Positions 44,437 through 53,494 are shown, counted from the stretch's first letter. The stretch: 64,000 nt of DNA from Bradyrhizobium diazoefficiens (GCF_018131015.1 NZ_JAFCJJ010000008.1:1-64000); one strand, 5' to 3'. Made by a program: numbers and translations. The notes: a model not told the origin generated them from the sequence alone.

Positions 44437-44455
44437 TCGGCTAGAACTTAGCCGA
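44437..44455 (+). terminator. Seven-bp hairpin after the GH17 gene
   Basis: TCGGCTA pairs with TAGCCGA around the loop GAACT, 34 bp before the moeA start. There is no T-tract, so it could also be a moeA 5-prime-UTR structure. Confidence 0.4.
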
Positions 44456-44476
44456 CCAAGACGCCTGATTTGTAGC

Positions 44477-44481
44477 GGGAG
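44477..44481 (+). promoter_or_regulatory. Ribosome binding site supporting the GTG start of moeA
   Basis: GGGAG lies seven bases before GTG 44489. The next ATG, at 44498, would be 16 bases away, so the GTG is favoured. Confidence 0.65.
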
Positions 44482-44488
44482 TTCGCCT

Positions 44489-45700
44489 GTGGCCCTCATG
44501 CCGGTTTCTGACGCGCTTGCCGCGGTGCTTGCTGGCGCCGAGCCGCTGCCCGAAGAGATGATTGCGCTCGAAGACGCCTTCCATCGCGTGCTCGCGCGCG
44601 ACGTCGCGGCGCGGCGCACGCAGCCGCCGCAGGCGATGTCGGCGATGGACGGATATGCCGTGCGCGCGGCCGACGCAGCCGCGATCAATGCCGCGCTCAC
44701 GCTCACCGGCGAGGTGGCGGCGGGCCGGCCGTTTGCGGGAACGGTCGGTGCAGGCGAGGCGGTGCGGATCTTCACCGGCGGCGTCGTTCCCGACGGCGCC
44801 GACGCCGTGGTGATCCAGGAGGACACGGTCGCTGACGGCAAGCGGATCACGATCAGGGAGGCCGCCATTGCCGGGCGGCACATCCGTCCCGCCGGCATCG
44901 ACTTCCGCGAGGGCGACGTGCTGCTGCGCAAGGGCGCCCGCCTCACCGAGCGCGACCTCGCGCTCGCCGCCGGCATGAACCATCCGCGCCTTGCCGTCTT
45001 TCGCCGCCCGAAGGTCGCCATCCTCGGCACCGGCGACGAGCTGGTGAAGCCGGGCACGACGCCCGGCCACGGCCAGATCGTCTACTCCAACGGCTACGCC
45101 CTGCACGCGCTCGCCCGCAGCGAAGGCGCCGACACCATCGACCTCGGCGTCGCCGCCGACACGCTCGCGGCGACCGTCGCAGGCATCCGCCGCGCGCGCG
45201 ACAGCGGTGCCGACATCCTGGTCACCACCGGCGGTGCCTCGGTGGGCGATCACGACCTGGTCCAGCAGGCGCTCAAGGCCGAGGGCACGGCGATGGCGTT
45301 CTGGAAAATCGCGATGCGGCCGGGCAAGCCGATGATGCACGGCCGGCTGGGGGCAATGCGCGTGATCGGCCTGCCCGGCAATCCCGTGTCCTCCTATGTC
45401 TGCGGCTTCCTGTTCATGGTGCCGCTGATTCGCGCGCTGTCGGGGCGGTCGGCTGTCCATCACCGCCGCGAGCGTGCCGTGCTGGGCCGCGATGTCGGCG
45501 CCAATGATGTGCGCGAGGACTATCTTCGCGCCCGCCTCGAGACGCGCGACGATGGCATGCCGATCGCCGTTCCCGTCGATCATCAGGATTCCTCGCTGCT
45601 TGCGAATCTCGCTGCGGCACAGGCACTTCTCGTGCGCGCTCCGCTTGCGCCGAAGGCGGAGGCCGGCTCGCCTTGCGAGGTGCTGCGATTGCCGGCCTGA
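44489..45700 (+). CDS. moeA: Molybdopterin molybdenumtransferase
   Basis: MoeA inserts molybdate into adenylylated molybdopterin to finish the molybdenum cofactor. The 403 residues (GTG start) contain QPPQAMSAMDGYAVRA, GGVVPDGADAVVIQEDT, the domain III signature TTGGASVGDHDLVQQAL and VIGLPGNPVSSYVCGFLF. All four domains of the family seem present at normal length. It lies upstream of lexA with a 173-bp gap that holds a LexA box, so the two are separately regulated. Confidence 0.96.
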   Translation: MALMPVSDALAAVLAGAEPLPEEMIALEDAFHRVLARDVAARRTQPPQAMSAMDGYAVRAADAAAINAALTLTGEVAAGRPFAGTVGAGEAVRIFTGGVVPDGADAVVIQEDTVADGKRITIREAAIAGRHIRPAGIDFREGDVLLRKGARLTERDLALAAGMNHPRLAVFRRPKVAILGTGDELVKPGTTPGHGQIVYSNGYALHALARSEGADTIDLGVAADTLAATVAGIRRARDSGADILVTTGGASVGDHDLVQQALKAEGTAMAFWKIAMRPGKPMMHGRLGAMRVIGLPGNPVSSYVCGFLFMVPLIRALSGRSAVHHRRERAVLGRDVGANDVREDYLRARLETRDDGMPIAVPVDHQDSSLLANLAAAQALLVRAPLAPKAEAGSPCEVLRLPA

Positions 45701-45759
45701 CGGCCCGGCCCGACCGGAGCCGCCCCTTGCTCCTGTTCACGGTAAATTAAGCAGTTGCG

Positions 45760-45774
45760 GAACACATATCGAAC
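45760..45774 (+). promoter_or_regulatory. LexA box (SOS operator) upstream of lexA
   Basis: GAACACATATCGAAC is GAAC-N7-GAAC, which on the other strand reads GTTC-N7-GTTC, the known alphaproteobacterial LexA target. It lies 99 bp ahead of the lexA ATG, suiting autoregulation. Confidence 0.85.
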
Positions 45775-45785
45775 ATATAGTGTCC

Positions 45786-45800
45786 GTTCATGATTTGTTT
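45786..45800 (+). promoter_or_regulatory. Degenerate second LexA box
   Basis: GTTCATGATTTGTTT matches GTTC-N7-GTTC except for the final base. It sits 11 bp after the first box and in opposite orientation. Confidence 0.4.
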
Positions 45801-45873
45801 CGAGCATGTAGCGATGCTTCGCTGACTCAACGTCTCGGAATCGAACGACATCAACCGGGGGATTTTGGTCGAG

Positions 45874-46575
45874 ATGCTAACGCGCAAACAATACGAGCTT
45901 CTGCGGTTCATCAGCGAGCGGCTGAAGGAAAGCGGCGTGCCGCCCTCCTTCGACGAGATGAAGGACGCGCTCGATTTGCGTTCGAAGTCGGGCATCCATC
46001 GCCTGATCACGGCGCTGGAGGAGCGCGGCTTCATTCGCCGCCTGCCCAATCGCGCCCGCGCCATCGAGGTGATCAAGCTGCCTGAGCTGCAGGCCGCCGC
46101 CGGCAACCGGCGCGGCTTCACGCCGAGCGTCATCGAAGGCAATCTCGGCAAGGTCCGCGCGACCTCCAGCCCGCCCGCGGACGAGGGCGAACGCCCCGTC
46201 GCCGTGCCGGTGATGGGCCGCATCGCGGCCGGTACCCCGATCGAGGCCTTGCAGACCCGCAGCCACACCATCAGCGTGCCGCCGGACATGCTCGGCTCGG
46301 GCGAGCACTATGCCCTCGAGGTCCGTGGCGATTCCATGGTGGATGCCGGCATCCTCGACGGCGACATGGCGCTGATCCAACGCAACGAGAGCGCCGACAC
46401 CGGCGACATCGTGGTGGCGCTGATCGACGACGAGGAAGCAACGCTGAAGCGCTTCCGCCGCCGTGGCGCCTCGATCGCGCTCGAGCCTGCCAACGCTGCC
46501 TATGAGGTGCGCATCCTGCCGCCGAACCGCGTAAAGATTCAGGGCAAGCTGATCGGGCTGTACCGCAAGTACTGA
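45874..46575 (+). CDS. lexA: SOS repressor LexA
   Basis: Represses DNA-damage genes and self-cleaves when RecA is activated. The 233 residues have an N-terminal winged HTH ([20 protein letters not shown] to [15 protein letters not shown]), a linker, and an S24 peptidase domain with the Ala119-Gly120 cleavage bond in GRIAAGTP, S154 in GDSMVDAG and K192 in EATLKRF, so autocleavage should work. The frame begins at a TTG (45865), but the ATG at 45874 gives the family-typical [11 protein letters not shown] LexA box precedes it and a GC hairpin with TTT follows. Confidence 0.97.
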   Translation: MLTRKQYELLRFISERLKESGVPPSFDEMKDALDLRSKSGIHRLITALEERGFIRRLPNRARAIEVIKLPELQAAAGNRRGFTPSVIEGNLGKVRATSSPPADEGERPVAVPVMGRIAAGTPIEALQTRSHTISVPPDMLGSGEHYALEVRGDSMVDAGILDGDMALIQRNESADTGDIVVALIDDEEATLKRFRRRGASIALEPANAAYEVRILPPNRVKIQGKLIGLYRKY

Positions 46576-46582
46576 GCCCGTT

Positions 46583-46610
46583 CGCGCGCCGCCGCCTGGC
46601 GGCCCGCGCG
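46583..46610 (+). terminator. Hairpin downstream of lexA
   Basis: CGCGCGCCGCC pairs with GGCGGCCCGCGCG, with a two-base bulge, around a four-base loop, followed by TTT. It lies eight bases after the lexA stop. Confidence 0.55.
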
Positions 46611-46764
46611 TTTGACGATTGGAGCGGGCGGATTGTCCGCTCCGGCTGGATGGTCTTTCTGGTATCGCACAGATTATCCGGCCCCCTCTCCGGCGCTACA
46701 TCCTCGGCACGCCGTGCGAAGCTGTCATCGCTTCGCGCCATCCCGAAAAGCCGAGGAGACCGTC

Positions 46765-46956
46765 ATGCGCAGAATCGTTTTGAGCCTGGTCACGATGGCG
46801 CTGATCGCAGCATCAGCGTCACCCGCCGCCGGCACGTCACAGCACCATGCTCGCAAGGCACGGCAGGCGACGAGCGAACCATTCCACAATACCGTCGCGC
46901 AGCCGTCGCAGCCGGCCTCGCCGAATTCGGGCTGGTCGGCGCCGGCCGGTCGATGA
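46765..46956 (+). CDS. Small exported protein of unknown function
   Basis: A 63-residue protein with a signal peptide (MRRIVLSLVTMALIAASASP, then AAG) and a polar mature region rich in His, Gln, Ser and Pro (SQHHARKARQATSEPFHNTV). The RBS is strong: GAGGAG six bases before the ATG, which argues for a real gene despite the size. There is no domain I can name. Similar short, low-complexity exported proteins are frequent in Bradyrhizobium and of unknown role. It stands alone between lexA and the next hypothetical gene. Confidence 0.7.
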   Translation: MRRIVLSLVTMALIAASASPAAGTSQHHARKARQATSEPFHNTVAQPSQPASPNSGWSAPAGR

Positions 46957-47147
46957 TGTGACACGCACGCCGAATGCACGGAAGCAGGCTTTGTTCCTGC
47001 GCATGCGAAAAAGATAATGTGATACCGCCTCGCGATCCAAGCCGCAGATTTGCCTACAACCAAGCAGACGCTCGCATGCTTCCACCCTTGGTAGAGGCCT
47101 GCGCCTCCGAGAGGCGCGGCTTGCTATCTCGATTGAGGAGCAATCCG

Positions 47148-47573
47148 ATGTGTGACTACAGCCTGCATGCGATCTCGACGCGTCCTGCAGAGGTCGGCGA
47201 GACGATCGTGACGACAACCTTCCGGGGCACTTCGACGCGCGGCTTCGCCTCCGAAGCCGACATGTCCGTCGCAGTCTGCCTGCTGCCTGGAACGGAGCTC
47301 GCCTTCGCCGACAACGTCCGCTACGACAATCGCTGGATCTGGACCCGCACCATCAACTCCCGCGTCGGCAAGTTCGGCAAGATCGATCCGCACATCCCCG
47401 ACCGCCACCACGACGCGATCGAATTCCCCGACGGCAAATACGTGCTGGTGACGCAACTCGTCGAAGGTCAGCGCGCAACCGTGCTGCAATTGCCGGTGAC
47501 CCAGCCGCTCGGCGAGCACAAGCCGCAGGTCGTCGCCGACCGACAGCCAACCACCCGTCTGCCGATCGGTTGA
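47148..47573 (+). CDS. Conserved hypothetical protein (MCDYSLHAI type)
   Basis: A 141-residue soluble protein without signal peptide or membrane helix. It begins MCDYSLHAISTRPAEVGETI, has several predicted beta-strands (IVTTTF, AVCLLPGTELAF) and a segment KIDPHIPDRHHDAIEFPDGK with clustered His and Asp that could bind metal. I recall proteins with this start as recurrent hypotheticals in Bradyrhizobium, with no function known to me. The ribosome binding site is strong (GAGGAG seven bases before the ATG). A perfect seven-bp hairpin (GCGCCTC/GAGGCGC, 47101-47117) lies in the likely 5-prime UTR. Confidence 0.75.
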   Translation: MCDYSLHAISTRPAEVGETIVTTTFRGTSTRGFASEADMSVAVCLLPGTELAFADNVRYDNRWIWTRTINSRVGKFGKIDPHIPDRHHDAIEFPDGKYVLVTQLVEGQRATVLQLPVTQPLGEHKPQVVADRQPTTRLPIG

Positions 47574-47774
47574 CGTCGCCGTCCCCGGCCGGCCGGTCGA
47601 GGCCGGACTTGAAATCACCTTCGCCGGCCGAGGCCGGCGAGGCCGATCGGTTTGCGCGCCCTCGCCGCATTGCTGCCGCCGCACGAAGTTTGCGCTGTCC
47701 TGCCTGAATTTTGAACGCCCGTTCCGCAAGCAAATGGCCGATGCTGTCATTGCTTGAGGCGGCGGACAGGCTCG

Positions 47775-48719
47775 ATGAAAACCTTCATTCGCGTCGTTGA
47801 ACTCTGGGTGCCGGACCGGACGCGCATGCGGCTGGAATTCGGCGGCGGGCTCTACAGCGAGGGGCTGTCCGCCTTCAAGGCTGCGAGCGAGGACCTGCGC
47901 TTCGGATATGACGAGGGACTGCCGGGCAAGGCCTGGGCCTGCGGCCATCCCGTCATCCTCACCAAGTTCGCCAACTCCTATTTCAAGCGGACCGAGCCGG
48001 CCATCGAGGCCGGCCTCACCTGCGGAGTTGCGGTGCCGGTGTTGGCCGGCGAATTCCTGCAAGCCGTCATGGTGCTGTTTTGCGGCGACGACGAACAACA
48101 TGTCGGCGCGATCGAGCTCTGGCACAACGATCCGGATGTCTCGCACGAGATGGGGCTCGTCGACGGCTATTACGGCACCGCCGAGATGTTCGAGTTCAAC
48201 TCGCGCCACACCCGGTTTCCGCGCGGCTTCGGCCTGCCCGGACGCACCTGGAAGGCCGGCCTGCCGCTGATCATCAAGGACCTGCACAACGCCAGGAGCT
48301 TCTTGCGCTGGGAGGATGCCGCCGAGGTCGGCATCAATCTCGGCCTCGGCGTTCCCTTCCGGAGCGGCAACGGGAAGACCTGGGTCCTGACCTTTCTCTC
48401 CGCACAGGCCACGCCGATTGCGCGGCGCTTCGAGATCTGGGTCCCGGACGCAGCCCGCTCGGCGCTGGTCTTTCGCGCCGGCGATTGCAGCGCGCTGACC
48501 GATCTCGCCGCGCTCTATGCGAGCCGAACCATTGCGCGCGGCCAAGGCAGCATCGGCGGGGCCTGGGCCACCGGAATGCCCGCGCTCAACGATGATCTGG
48601 CGCAGGACAACTCGATTGCGGCCACCGAGGCCCGTGCCGCCGGCCTCTCCCAGATGGTCGTCCTGCCGGCAATCGGCAGCGCCGGGCGGCTCGACGCGGT
48701 GCTGGCCTGGTATCTGTAG
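47775..48719 (+). CDS. Protein made of three tandem GAF-like repeats
   Basis: A 314-residue cytosolic protein without a visible output domain. It is a threefold repeat of about 105 residues. Repeat 1 (7-105) has ELWVPD at 9 and GLPGKAW at 48; repeat 2 (113-211) has ELWHND at 114 and GLPGRTW at 153; repeat 3 (219-314) has EIWVPD at 220 and GSIGGAW at 258. Each ends with A-x-x-G then a hydrophobic VxxP segment. GLPG-x-x-W followed by a P and a strand pair is the GAF-domain core, so it probably binds a small ligand or acts in protein contacts. It is convergent with comEC, with only four bases between the stops. Confidence 0.8.
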   Translation: MKTFIRVVELWVPDRTRMRLEFGGGLYSEGLSAFKAASEDLRFGYDEGLPGKAWACGHPVILTKFANSYFKRTEPAIEAGLTCGVAVPVLAGEFLQAVMVLFCGDDEQHVGAIELWHNDPDVSHEMGLVDGYYGTAEMFEFNSRHTRFPRGFGLPGRTWKAGLPLIIKDLHNARSFLRWEDAAEVGINLGLGVPFRSGNGKTWVLTFLSAQATPIARRFEIWVPDAARSALVFRAGDCSALTDLAALYASRTIARGQGSIGGAWATGMPALNDDLAQDNSIAATEARAAGLSQMVVLPAIGSAGRLDAVLAWYL

Positions 48720-48723
48720 CCGT

Positions 48724-51012
48724 TCAATCCTCGGCCTGCAGGTCGGCCTCCGACGGCGTCGCATCCGGCTTGCGCGGAGCGGTCGTCCGCGGCGCAAGGC
48801 TCGCATCGAGATCGCCTTCGCCAACGGTCGCCGGCGACCACGGCCGGTCGGTGACCCGCGCCTTCACCGCCTGAACCGCAAAGCCGTCGCCGCGCCGCGT
48901 CAGCGCCAGCGCGCCCTGCCGTGCCAGCCGCTCGCGGTCCACCACCATCGCCGCGCAATCGGGCGGCGCGGGCCGCGCCGTGACCACCAGCGCCGCGCGG
49001 CCGCAATCGTCGACCAATGCGTCGATCCGCAGCGCCAGCGCGACCAGGCGTCCGTCGGCAAGCGGCGTCACGCAGCCGGCCTCGTCGCATGACACCCCGC
49101 TACCCAGCGAGGCATCGCGGCCGCCGCGCGGATCGGCGTCGGCGGCGAGCCACTCCCTGAGTTGAAAGCTGTCCTTGCCCGCCCGTATCAGATGCAGTCT
49201 GGCGTCGCTGCCCCGCACCGCGACGCTCTCGCCGTCGCCGGCGATCAGGATATCGGGTTGCCGGACCGACAGGCCCCACACGATCGCGCCCGCCAGCAGC
49301 AGCGCGCCAGACCAGCGCAGCGGCGTGCGCAACAGGCCCATCACGACGATCCCAACGCTCGCCGCAGCCAGCGGCGCGGTGCCGAAGGCCGCGATGCGGC
49401 CGACCGCCCCCGGCAATGCAGCGACCCAGCGCGAAACCGCGACCATCCAGTCGATGCCGATCCCCATCACCCACCAGAACACAGCGTCGAGCCCGAAGGG
49501 CGCGGCGAGCAAACCGAGCAATCCCGCCGGCATCACCAGCGCCGAGACCACCGGCATCGCGCCGAGATTGGCCAGCACGCCATAGGGCGTGACGCGGTGG
49601 AAATGAAAGGCGGCGTAGGGCGTGGTCGCAAGCCCCGCGATCAGCGAGGCCAGGAACAGCATCGCGATCTCGCGGCCGCCCCACAGCGCGATGCGCGCGG
49701 TCGCCGAATGATCGGGGGATGCGAACAGGTTCGGCATGCCGATCTGCACCAGCGCCACGAGCCCCAGCGTTGCGGCGAACGACATCTGGAAACTCGGATG
49801 CACCAAGGATTCCGGCGCGACCGCCAGCACGATCATGGCGGCGACCGCCAGCGTGCGGAAGGTGATGGCGCGGCGGTCGACCATCACCGCGATCAGCACC
49901 ACCGCGGTCATGAAGAACGATCTTTGCGTTGCGACCTCCGCGCCGGAGAGCAGCAGATAGAACGCGGCCGCGACGAGGGCCGCAGCCGCCGACCATTTCT
50001 TGATGGCAAAGCCGGCCGCCAGCCCCGGGATAAGCGCAAGCAGCGCGCGAACCGCAAAGAACACGACGCCGGCCACGACCGCCATGTGATAGCCGGAGAT
50101 CGAGAGCACGTGGCCGAGGCCGGAGATGAACATGGCGTCGTTGACGGGCGTGGTGATCGCGTCGCGCCGGCCGGTCAGGAGCGCGGTTGCGATGGCGCGG
50201 TTGTCGCCTTCGAGCGTGGCACGGATGCGCGCGTCGATCGCATCGCGCAGGCCCTGCATGAACGCGGCATAGCGCAGCCGCAGGCCGCCGCCATCGGGCG
50301 GCGCCGCGGTCGTGATCGCACCCATCACGAATCCGGAAGCGCCGATGCCCTGAAAGAACATGTCGCGGGAAAAGTCGTAGCTGCCGGGGCGAACCGGCGA
50401 CAGCGGCGGCAGCAGCCGCGCCTTCAACTGCACGAAGCTGCCGACGTCGGGCGCGGTGCCCTTGCGCACCGACAGGCGCACGCGCTCCAGCCTGACGTCG
50501 CCGCGCGGCGCCTCCATCGCCGTGACGCGCAGCACAAAACGGTCGGTGCGCTCGCGGATGTCGCGGGTCTCGACGAATCCCGACAGCGTCACGGCATAGA
50601 GCGGCTTTGCCAGCACGGTGTGCGCGATGCGCGCCGTCTTCCAGGTCGCCGTGGCGAAACCGGCCGCGACCGCCGCGATCATGATCACCGCGGCGAACAG
50701 CCGGGTCCGCCGCAACAGGGCCGCGCCGAGCACCAGCGCAATGGCCGCGACGGCTGCGACCCACAGCACGGGTTCGTGGTCGGCGGCAAAGTAGAGCGCA
50801 ATCCCGCTGCCGAAGGCCACGGGTACCCACGGCAGCAGCCGCCCGGCACCGGCTTCGGCGCGTGCCCACTCGCGCAATGTCCCGACGATCGCGGGCCAGA
50901 GGCCAAAGCCTGTCGGCGCGAAGCCGCCGGCCGACGCGGTCCGGCCAGTCGGCCAGGTCCCGGCGATCGAAGTCCCGCCCTGCGGCGCGCGCTGCCGGCC
51001 CGGCTCCGCCAT
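48724..51012 (-). CDS. comEC: ComEC/Rec2-family DNA-uptake channel protein
   Basis: An inner-membrane protein of 762 residues of the ComEC/Rec2 family, which forms the channel for single-stranded DNA in transformable bacteria. An N-terminal pair of helices leads to the DUF4131 domain (about 60-235, IRERTDRFVLRVTAMEAPRG), then the Competence domain with many helices (about 280-560), including GLGHVLSISGYHMAVVAGVV, the family hallmark. The C-terminal ~150 residues (from IAGDGESVAVRGSDARLHLI) sit where a metallo-beta-lactamase domain usually lies, but no HxHxDH motif is visible. The start could be internal. Its conservation next to lexA and gltX is typical of the group. Confidence 0.92.
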   Translation of the reverse strand: MAEPGRQRAPQGGTSIAGTWPTGRTASAGGFAPTGFGLWPAIVGTLREWARAEAGAGRLLPWVPVAFGSGIALYFAADHEPVLWVAAVAAIALVLGAALLRRTRLFAAVIMIAAVAAGFATATWKTARIAHTVLAKPLYAVTLSGFVETRDIRERTDRFVLRVTAMEAPRGDVRLERVRLSVRKGTAPDVGSFVQLKARLLPPLSPVRPGSYDFSRDMFFQGIGASGFVMGAITTAAPPDGGGLRLRYAAFMQGLRDAIDARIRATLEGDNRAIATALLTGRRDAITTPVNDAMFISGLGHVLSISGYHMAVVAGVVFFAVRALLALIPGLAAGFAIKKWSAAAALVAAAFYLLLSGAEVATQRSFFMTAVVLIAVMVDRRAITFRTLAVAAMIVLAVAPESLVHPSFQMSFAATLGLVALVQIGMPNLFASPDHSATARIALWGGREIAMLFLASLIAGLATTPYAAFHFHRVTPYGVLANLGAMPVVSALVMPAGLLGLLAAPFGLDAVFWWVMGIGIDWMVAVSRWVAALPGAVGRIAAFGTAPLAAASVGIVVMGLLRTPLRWSGALLLAGAIVWGLSVRQPDILIAGDGESVAVRGSDARLHLIRAGKDSFQLREWLAADADPRGGRDASLGSGVSCDEAGCVTPLADGRLVALALRIDALVDDCGRAALVVTARPAPPDCAAMVVDRERLARQGALALTRRGDGFAVQAVKARVTDRPWSPATVGEGDLDASLAPRTTAPRKPDATPSEADLQAED

Positions 51013-51109
51013 TCCTTAGCAACCCTGCGATACGCAACGGGGGCAGAGGCTACCGGAACGTGCGACCGGACGAATAGCGGTACGGATCAGGAACGAGGCA
51101 GGATGGCCG

Positions 51110-51343
51110 CTACTTTTCTTCTTCCATCGTCACGGCGACATCGGCCTTGGCGGAGAGCCGAACCTTGTTGCCTTCGACGCCCGCGACGAGGCCCTTGTCG
51201 ATGAAGTGATGATGGCCCTTGTGGCTGCCCTCGCCGCTGTCCTTCCTGGTCAGCTTGATGCGGTTGCCCTCGACCTTGTCGACGGTTCCGACATGGACGC
51301 CGTCGGCGCCGATCACTTCCATATGTTCTGCGATATTTTGCAT
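51110..51343 (-). CDS. DUF2171 (PRC-like) small protein
   Basis: A 77-residue protein with the pattern MQNIAEHMEVIGADGVHVG, TVDKVEGNRIKLTRKDSG and HHHFIDKGLVAGVEGNKVRL, matching DUF2171, a beta-barrel family related to PRC barrels. These are often stress-linked small proteins in Hyphomicrobiales; function unknown. The frame extends 13 codons upstream, but AGGA six bases before the ATG at 51343 and homology both favour the shorter protein. There is no signal peptide. It follows a ~100-bp gap from comEC. Confidence 0.85.
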   Translation of the reverse strand: MQNIAEHMEVIGADGVHVGTVDKVEGNRIKLTRKDSGEGSHKGHHHFIDKGLVAGVEGNKVRLSAKADVAVTMEEEK

Positions 51344-51426
51344 GGTGGGATCCTTGGTTGGATCCACTTGAACGCGCAGCACGCGCGTTCGTTTCTACGG
51401 CCGGAGTGACGATCCCGTGCGCACAG

Positions 51427-51813
51427 TCAGATCAGCGGCGCCTTCGACGAGGCGTGGTGATTGACGATCTTCCACTCGCCGTCCTCGCGAATGAGAACCC
51501 AGCTCATCTTGACGACGAAATCGGGGCGCTCGCCGGCGAGGTCGAACGTGATGGTTGCGCCCATGTTGATGAGGTCAGGGCCGGCCTTCGCCGCGTTCAC
51601 CTCGGAGAAGGCAGCGCTCGGCTTGCGCCAGCGCGGCAGGCCGTTGAAATAGTCGGCGACGCCGTCCCTGCCTCGATAAAGTTTCGGGTTGGAGCCGAAG
51701 AAGAACGCGTTCTTCGCGTAGAGCGACGACAGCGCCGCCGCGTCGAGCGTCGCGAAGCCCGCGCACCATTTCGCGATGATGGTGGAAACGATGTCGCTGG
51801 CTTCGTTGCTCAT
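51427..51813 (-). CDS. SnoaL/DUF4440-like NTF2-fold protein
   Basis: A 128-residue NTF2-fold protein (ASDIVSTIIAKWCAGFATLD, ALSSLYAKNAFFFGSNPKLY, GRDGVADYFN, and WVLIREDGEWKIVNHHAS at the end), the layout of DUF4440/SgcJ proteins. The cone-shaped fold can hold small ligands or act as an enzyme; here the reaction is unknown. The HH pair near the C-terminus is typical. The ATG is one base after the glnS TGA (TGAcATG), so it is likely translated from the glnS transcript. Confidence 0.87.
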   Translation of the reverse strand: MSNEASDIVSTIIAKWCAGFATLDAAALSSLYAKNAFFFGSNPKLYRGRDGVADYFNGLPRWRKPSAAFSEVNAAKAGPDLINMGATITFDLAGERPDFVVKMSWVLIREDGEWKIVNHHASSKAPLI

Positions 51814-51814
51814 G

Positions 51815-53494
51815 TCACCCCTTCGCGACTTCCTTGGCGAACGTGTCCCGCAGCCCGATCGTGCGCGAAAACACCGGTCTGCCTGGCGTCGAGTCCCGGT
51901 CGCGCACGAAATAACCCTGCCGCTCGAACTGCATCGGCTCCATCGCGTTGCTCTCCGCGACCGACGCCTCGACCCGCGCGTCGCTGAGGATTTCGAGCGA
52001 GGCCGGATTGAGGTCGGCGGCGAAGTTCGAGGCATCCGGGTTCGGATTGGCAAAGAGCTGGTTGTAGATGCGGATTTCCGCAGGGACCGAGGTTGCGGCC
52101 GGCAGCCAGTGCATGGTCGCCTTGACCTTGCGGCCGTCGGGCGCGTTGCCGCCCCTGGTCGCGGGATCGTAGGTGCAGCGCAGCTCCACCACCTCGCCCT
52201 TGTCGTTCTTGATCACGCCGGTGCACTTGACGAAATAGGCGTAGCGCAGCCGGACCTCGTTGCCCGGCGACAGGCGGAAGAACTTCTTCGGAGGATTCTC
52301 CATAAAGTCGTCCTGCTCGATATAGAGCTCGCGGCCGAACGAGATCTTGCGCGTGCCGGCGGAGGGATCGTCGGGATGGTTGATCGCCTCGAGCTCCTCG
52401 ACCTGCCCTTCCGGATAGTTCTCGATGACGACCTTGAGCGGCTTCAGCACCGCCATGCGCCGCTGCGAGGTGCGGTTCAGCTCCTCGCGGATGCAGAATT
52501 CGAGCATGCCCACGTCGACGACGCTGTTGGCCTTCGCGACGCCGATGCGCTTGACGAATTCGCGAAGGGCCGCCGGCGGCACGCCGCGGCGGCGCATGCC
52601 CGCGACCGTCGGCATACGCGGATCGTCCCAGCCGGCGACATGACCATCGCGGACGAGCTGGGTCAGCACGCGCTTGGACAGCACCGTGTAGGTCAGGTTC
52701 AGCCGCGCGAATTCGTACTGGTGCGGCTTGGACGGCACCGGCAGCTTCTCGATGAACCAGTCATAGAGCGGCCGATGGTCCTCGAACTCCAGCGTGCAGA
52801 TCGAATGCGTGATGCCCTCGATCGCGTCCGACTGGCCATGCGCGTAGTCGTAGCTCGGGTAGATGCACCATTTGTCGCCGGTGCGCGGATGATGCGCATG
52901 CAGGATGCGGTACAGCACGGGATCGCGCAGGTTGATGTTGCCCGCGGCCATGTCGATCTTCGCCCGCAGCACGCGGGCACCGTTGGGGAATTCGCCGGCC
53001 TTCATGCGGCGGAACAGGTCGAGATTCTCCTCCACGCTGCGGTCGCGGAACGGCGAGTTCTTGCCCGGCTCGGTCAGCGAGCCGCGCGCGAGCCGGATCT
53101 CCTCCTGGGTCTGGTCGTCGACATAGGCGAGGCCGTCGCGGATCAGCTTCTCGGCCCATTCGTACAGGCGGTCGAAATAGTCCGAGGCATAGAACAGGTT
53201 CTTGCCCCAGTCGTAACCGAGCCAGTGCACGTCGGCCTGGATGGAATCGATATATTCCTGCTCTTCCTTGACCGGGTTGGTGTCGTCGAAGCGCAGATGG
53301 CAACGGCCCGGAAACTCCTGGGCGATGCCGAAATTGAGCGCGATCGACTTGGCATGGCCGATATGCAGGTAGCCGTTTGGCTCCGGCGGGAACCGGGTCA
53401 CGATCTCCTTGTACCTGTCCTGATCGAGATCGGCCTGGATGATGTCACGAATGAAATCGCGCCCAACCGCAGCTGCTACCGGTTCTGTCGTCAT
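51815..53494 (-). CDS. glnS: Glutaminyl-tRNA synthetase
   Basis: Charges tRNA-Gln directly. The 559 residues include the class I start [20 protein letters not shown] with the HIGH motif, [18 protein letters not shown], the GlnRS-typical [19 protein letters not shown], a KMSKS-type sequence [11 protein letters not shown], and the beta-barrel anticodon-binding domains (from [20 protein letters not shown]). Residues 22-60 match GlnRS rather than GluRS. The frame opens 24 codons earlier, but the ATG at 53494 matches the family. It is divergent from gltX (149-bp gap). Presence of GlnRS in an alphaproteobacterium that also has a GluRS is notable. Confidence 0.95.
   Translation of the reverse strand: MTTEPVAAAVGRDFIRDIIQADLDQDRYKEIVTRFPPEPNGYLHIGHAKSIALNFGIAQEFPGRCHLRFDDTNPVKEEQEYIDSIQADVHWLGYDWGKNLFYASDYFDRLYEWAEKLIRDGLAYVDDQTQEEIRLARGSLTEPGKNSPFRDRSVEENLDLFRRMKAGEFPNGARVLRAKIDMAAGNINLRDPVLYRILHAHHPRTGDKWCIYPSYDYAHGQSDAIEGITHSICTLEFEDHRPLYDWFIEKLPVPSKPHQYEFARLNLTYTVLSKRVLTQLVRDGHVAGWDDPRMPTVAGMRRRGVPPAALREFVKRIGVAKANSVVDVGMLEFCIREELNRTSQRRMAVLKPLKVVIENYPEGQVEELEAINHPDDPSAGTRKISFGRELYIEQDDFMENPPKKFFRLSPGNEVRLRYAYFVKCTGVIKNDKGEVVELRCTYDPATRGGNAPDGRKVKATMHWLPAATSVPAEIRIYNQLFANPNPDASNFAADLNPASLEILSDARVEASVAESNAMEPMQFERQGYFVRDRDSTPGRPVFSRTIGLRDTFAKEVAKG

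Noticed and set aside
49162-51204. 680-codon plus-strand frame antisense to comEC
   Set aside because: Extremely Arg/His/Asp-rich product typical of an antisense shadow; comEC hallmarks lie on the other strand.
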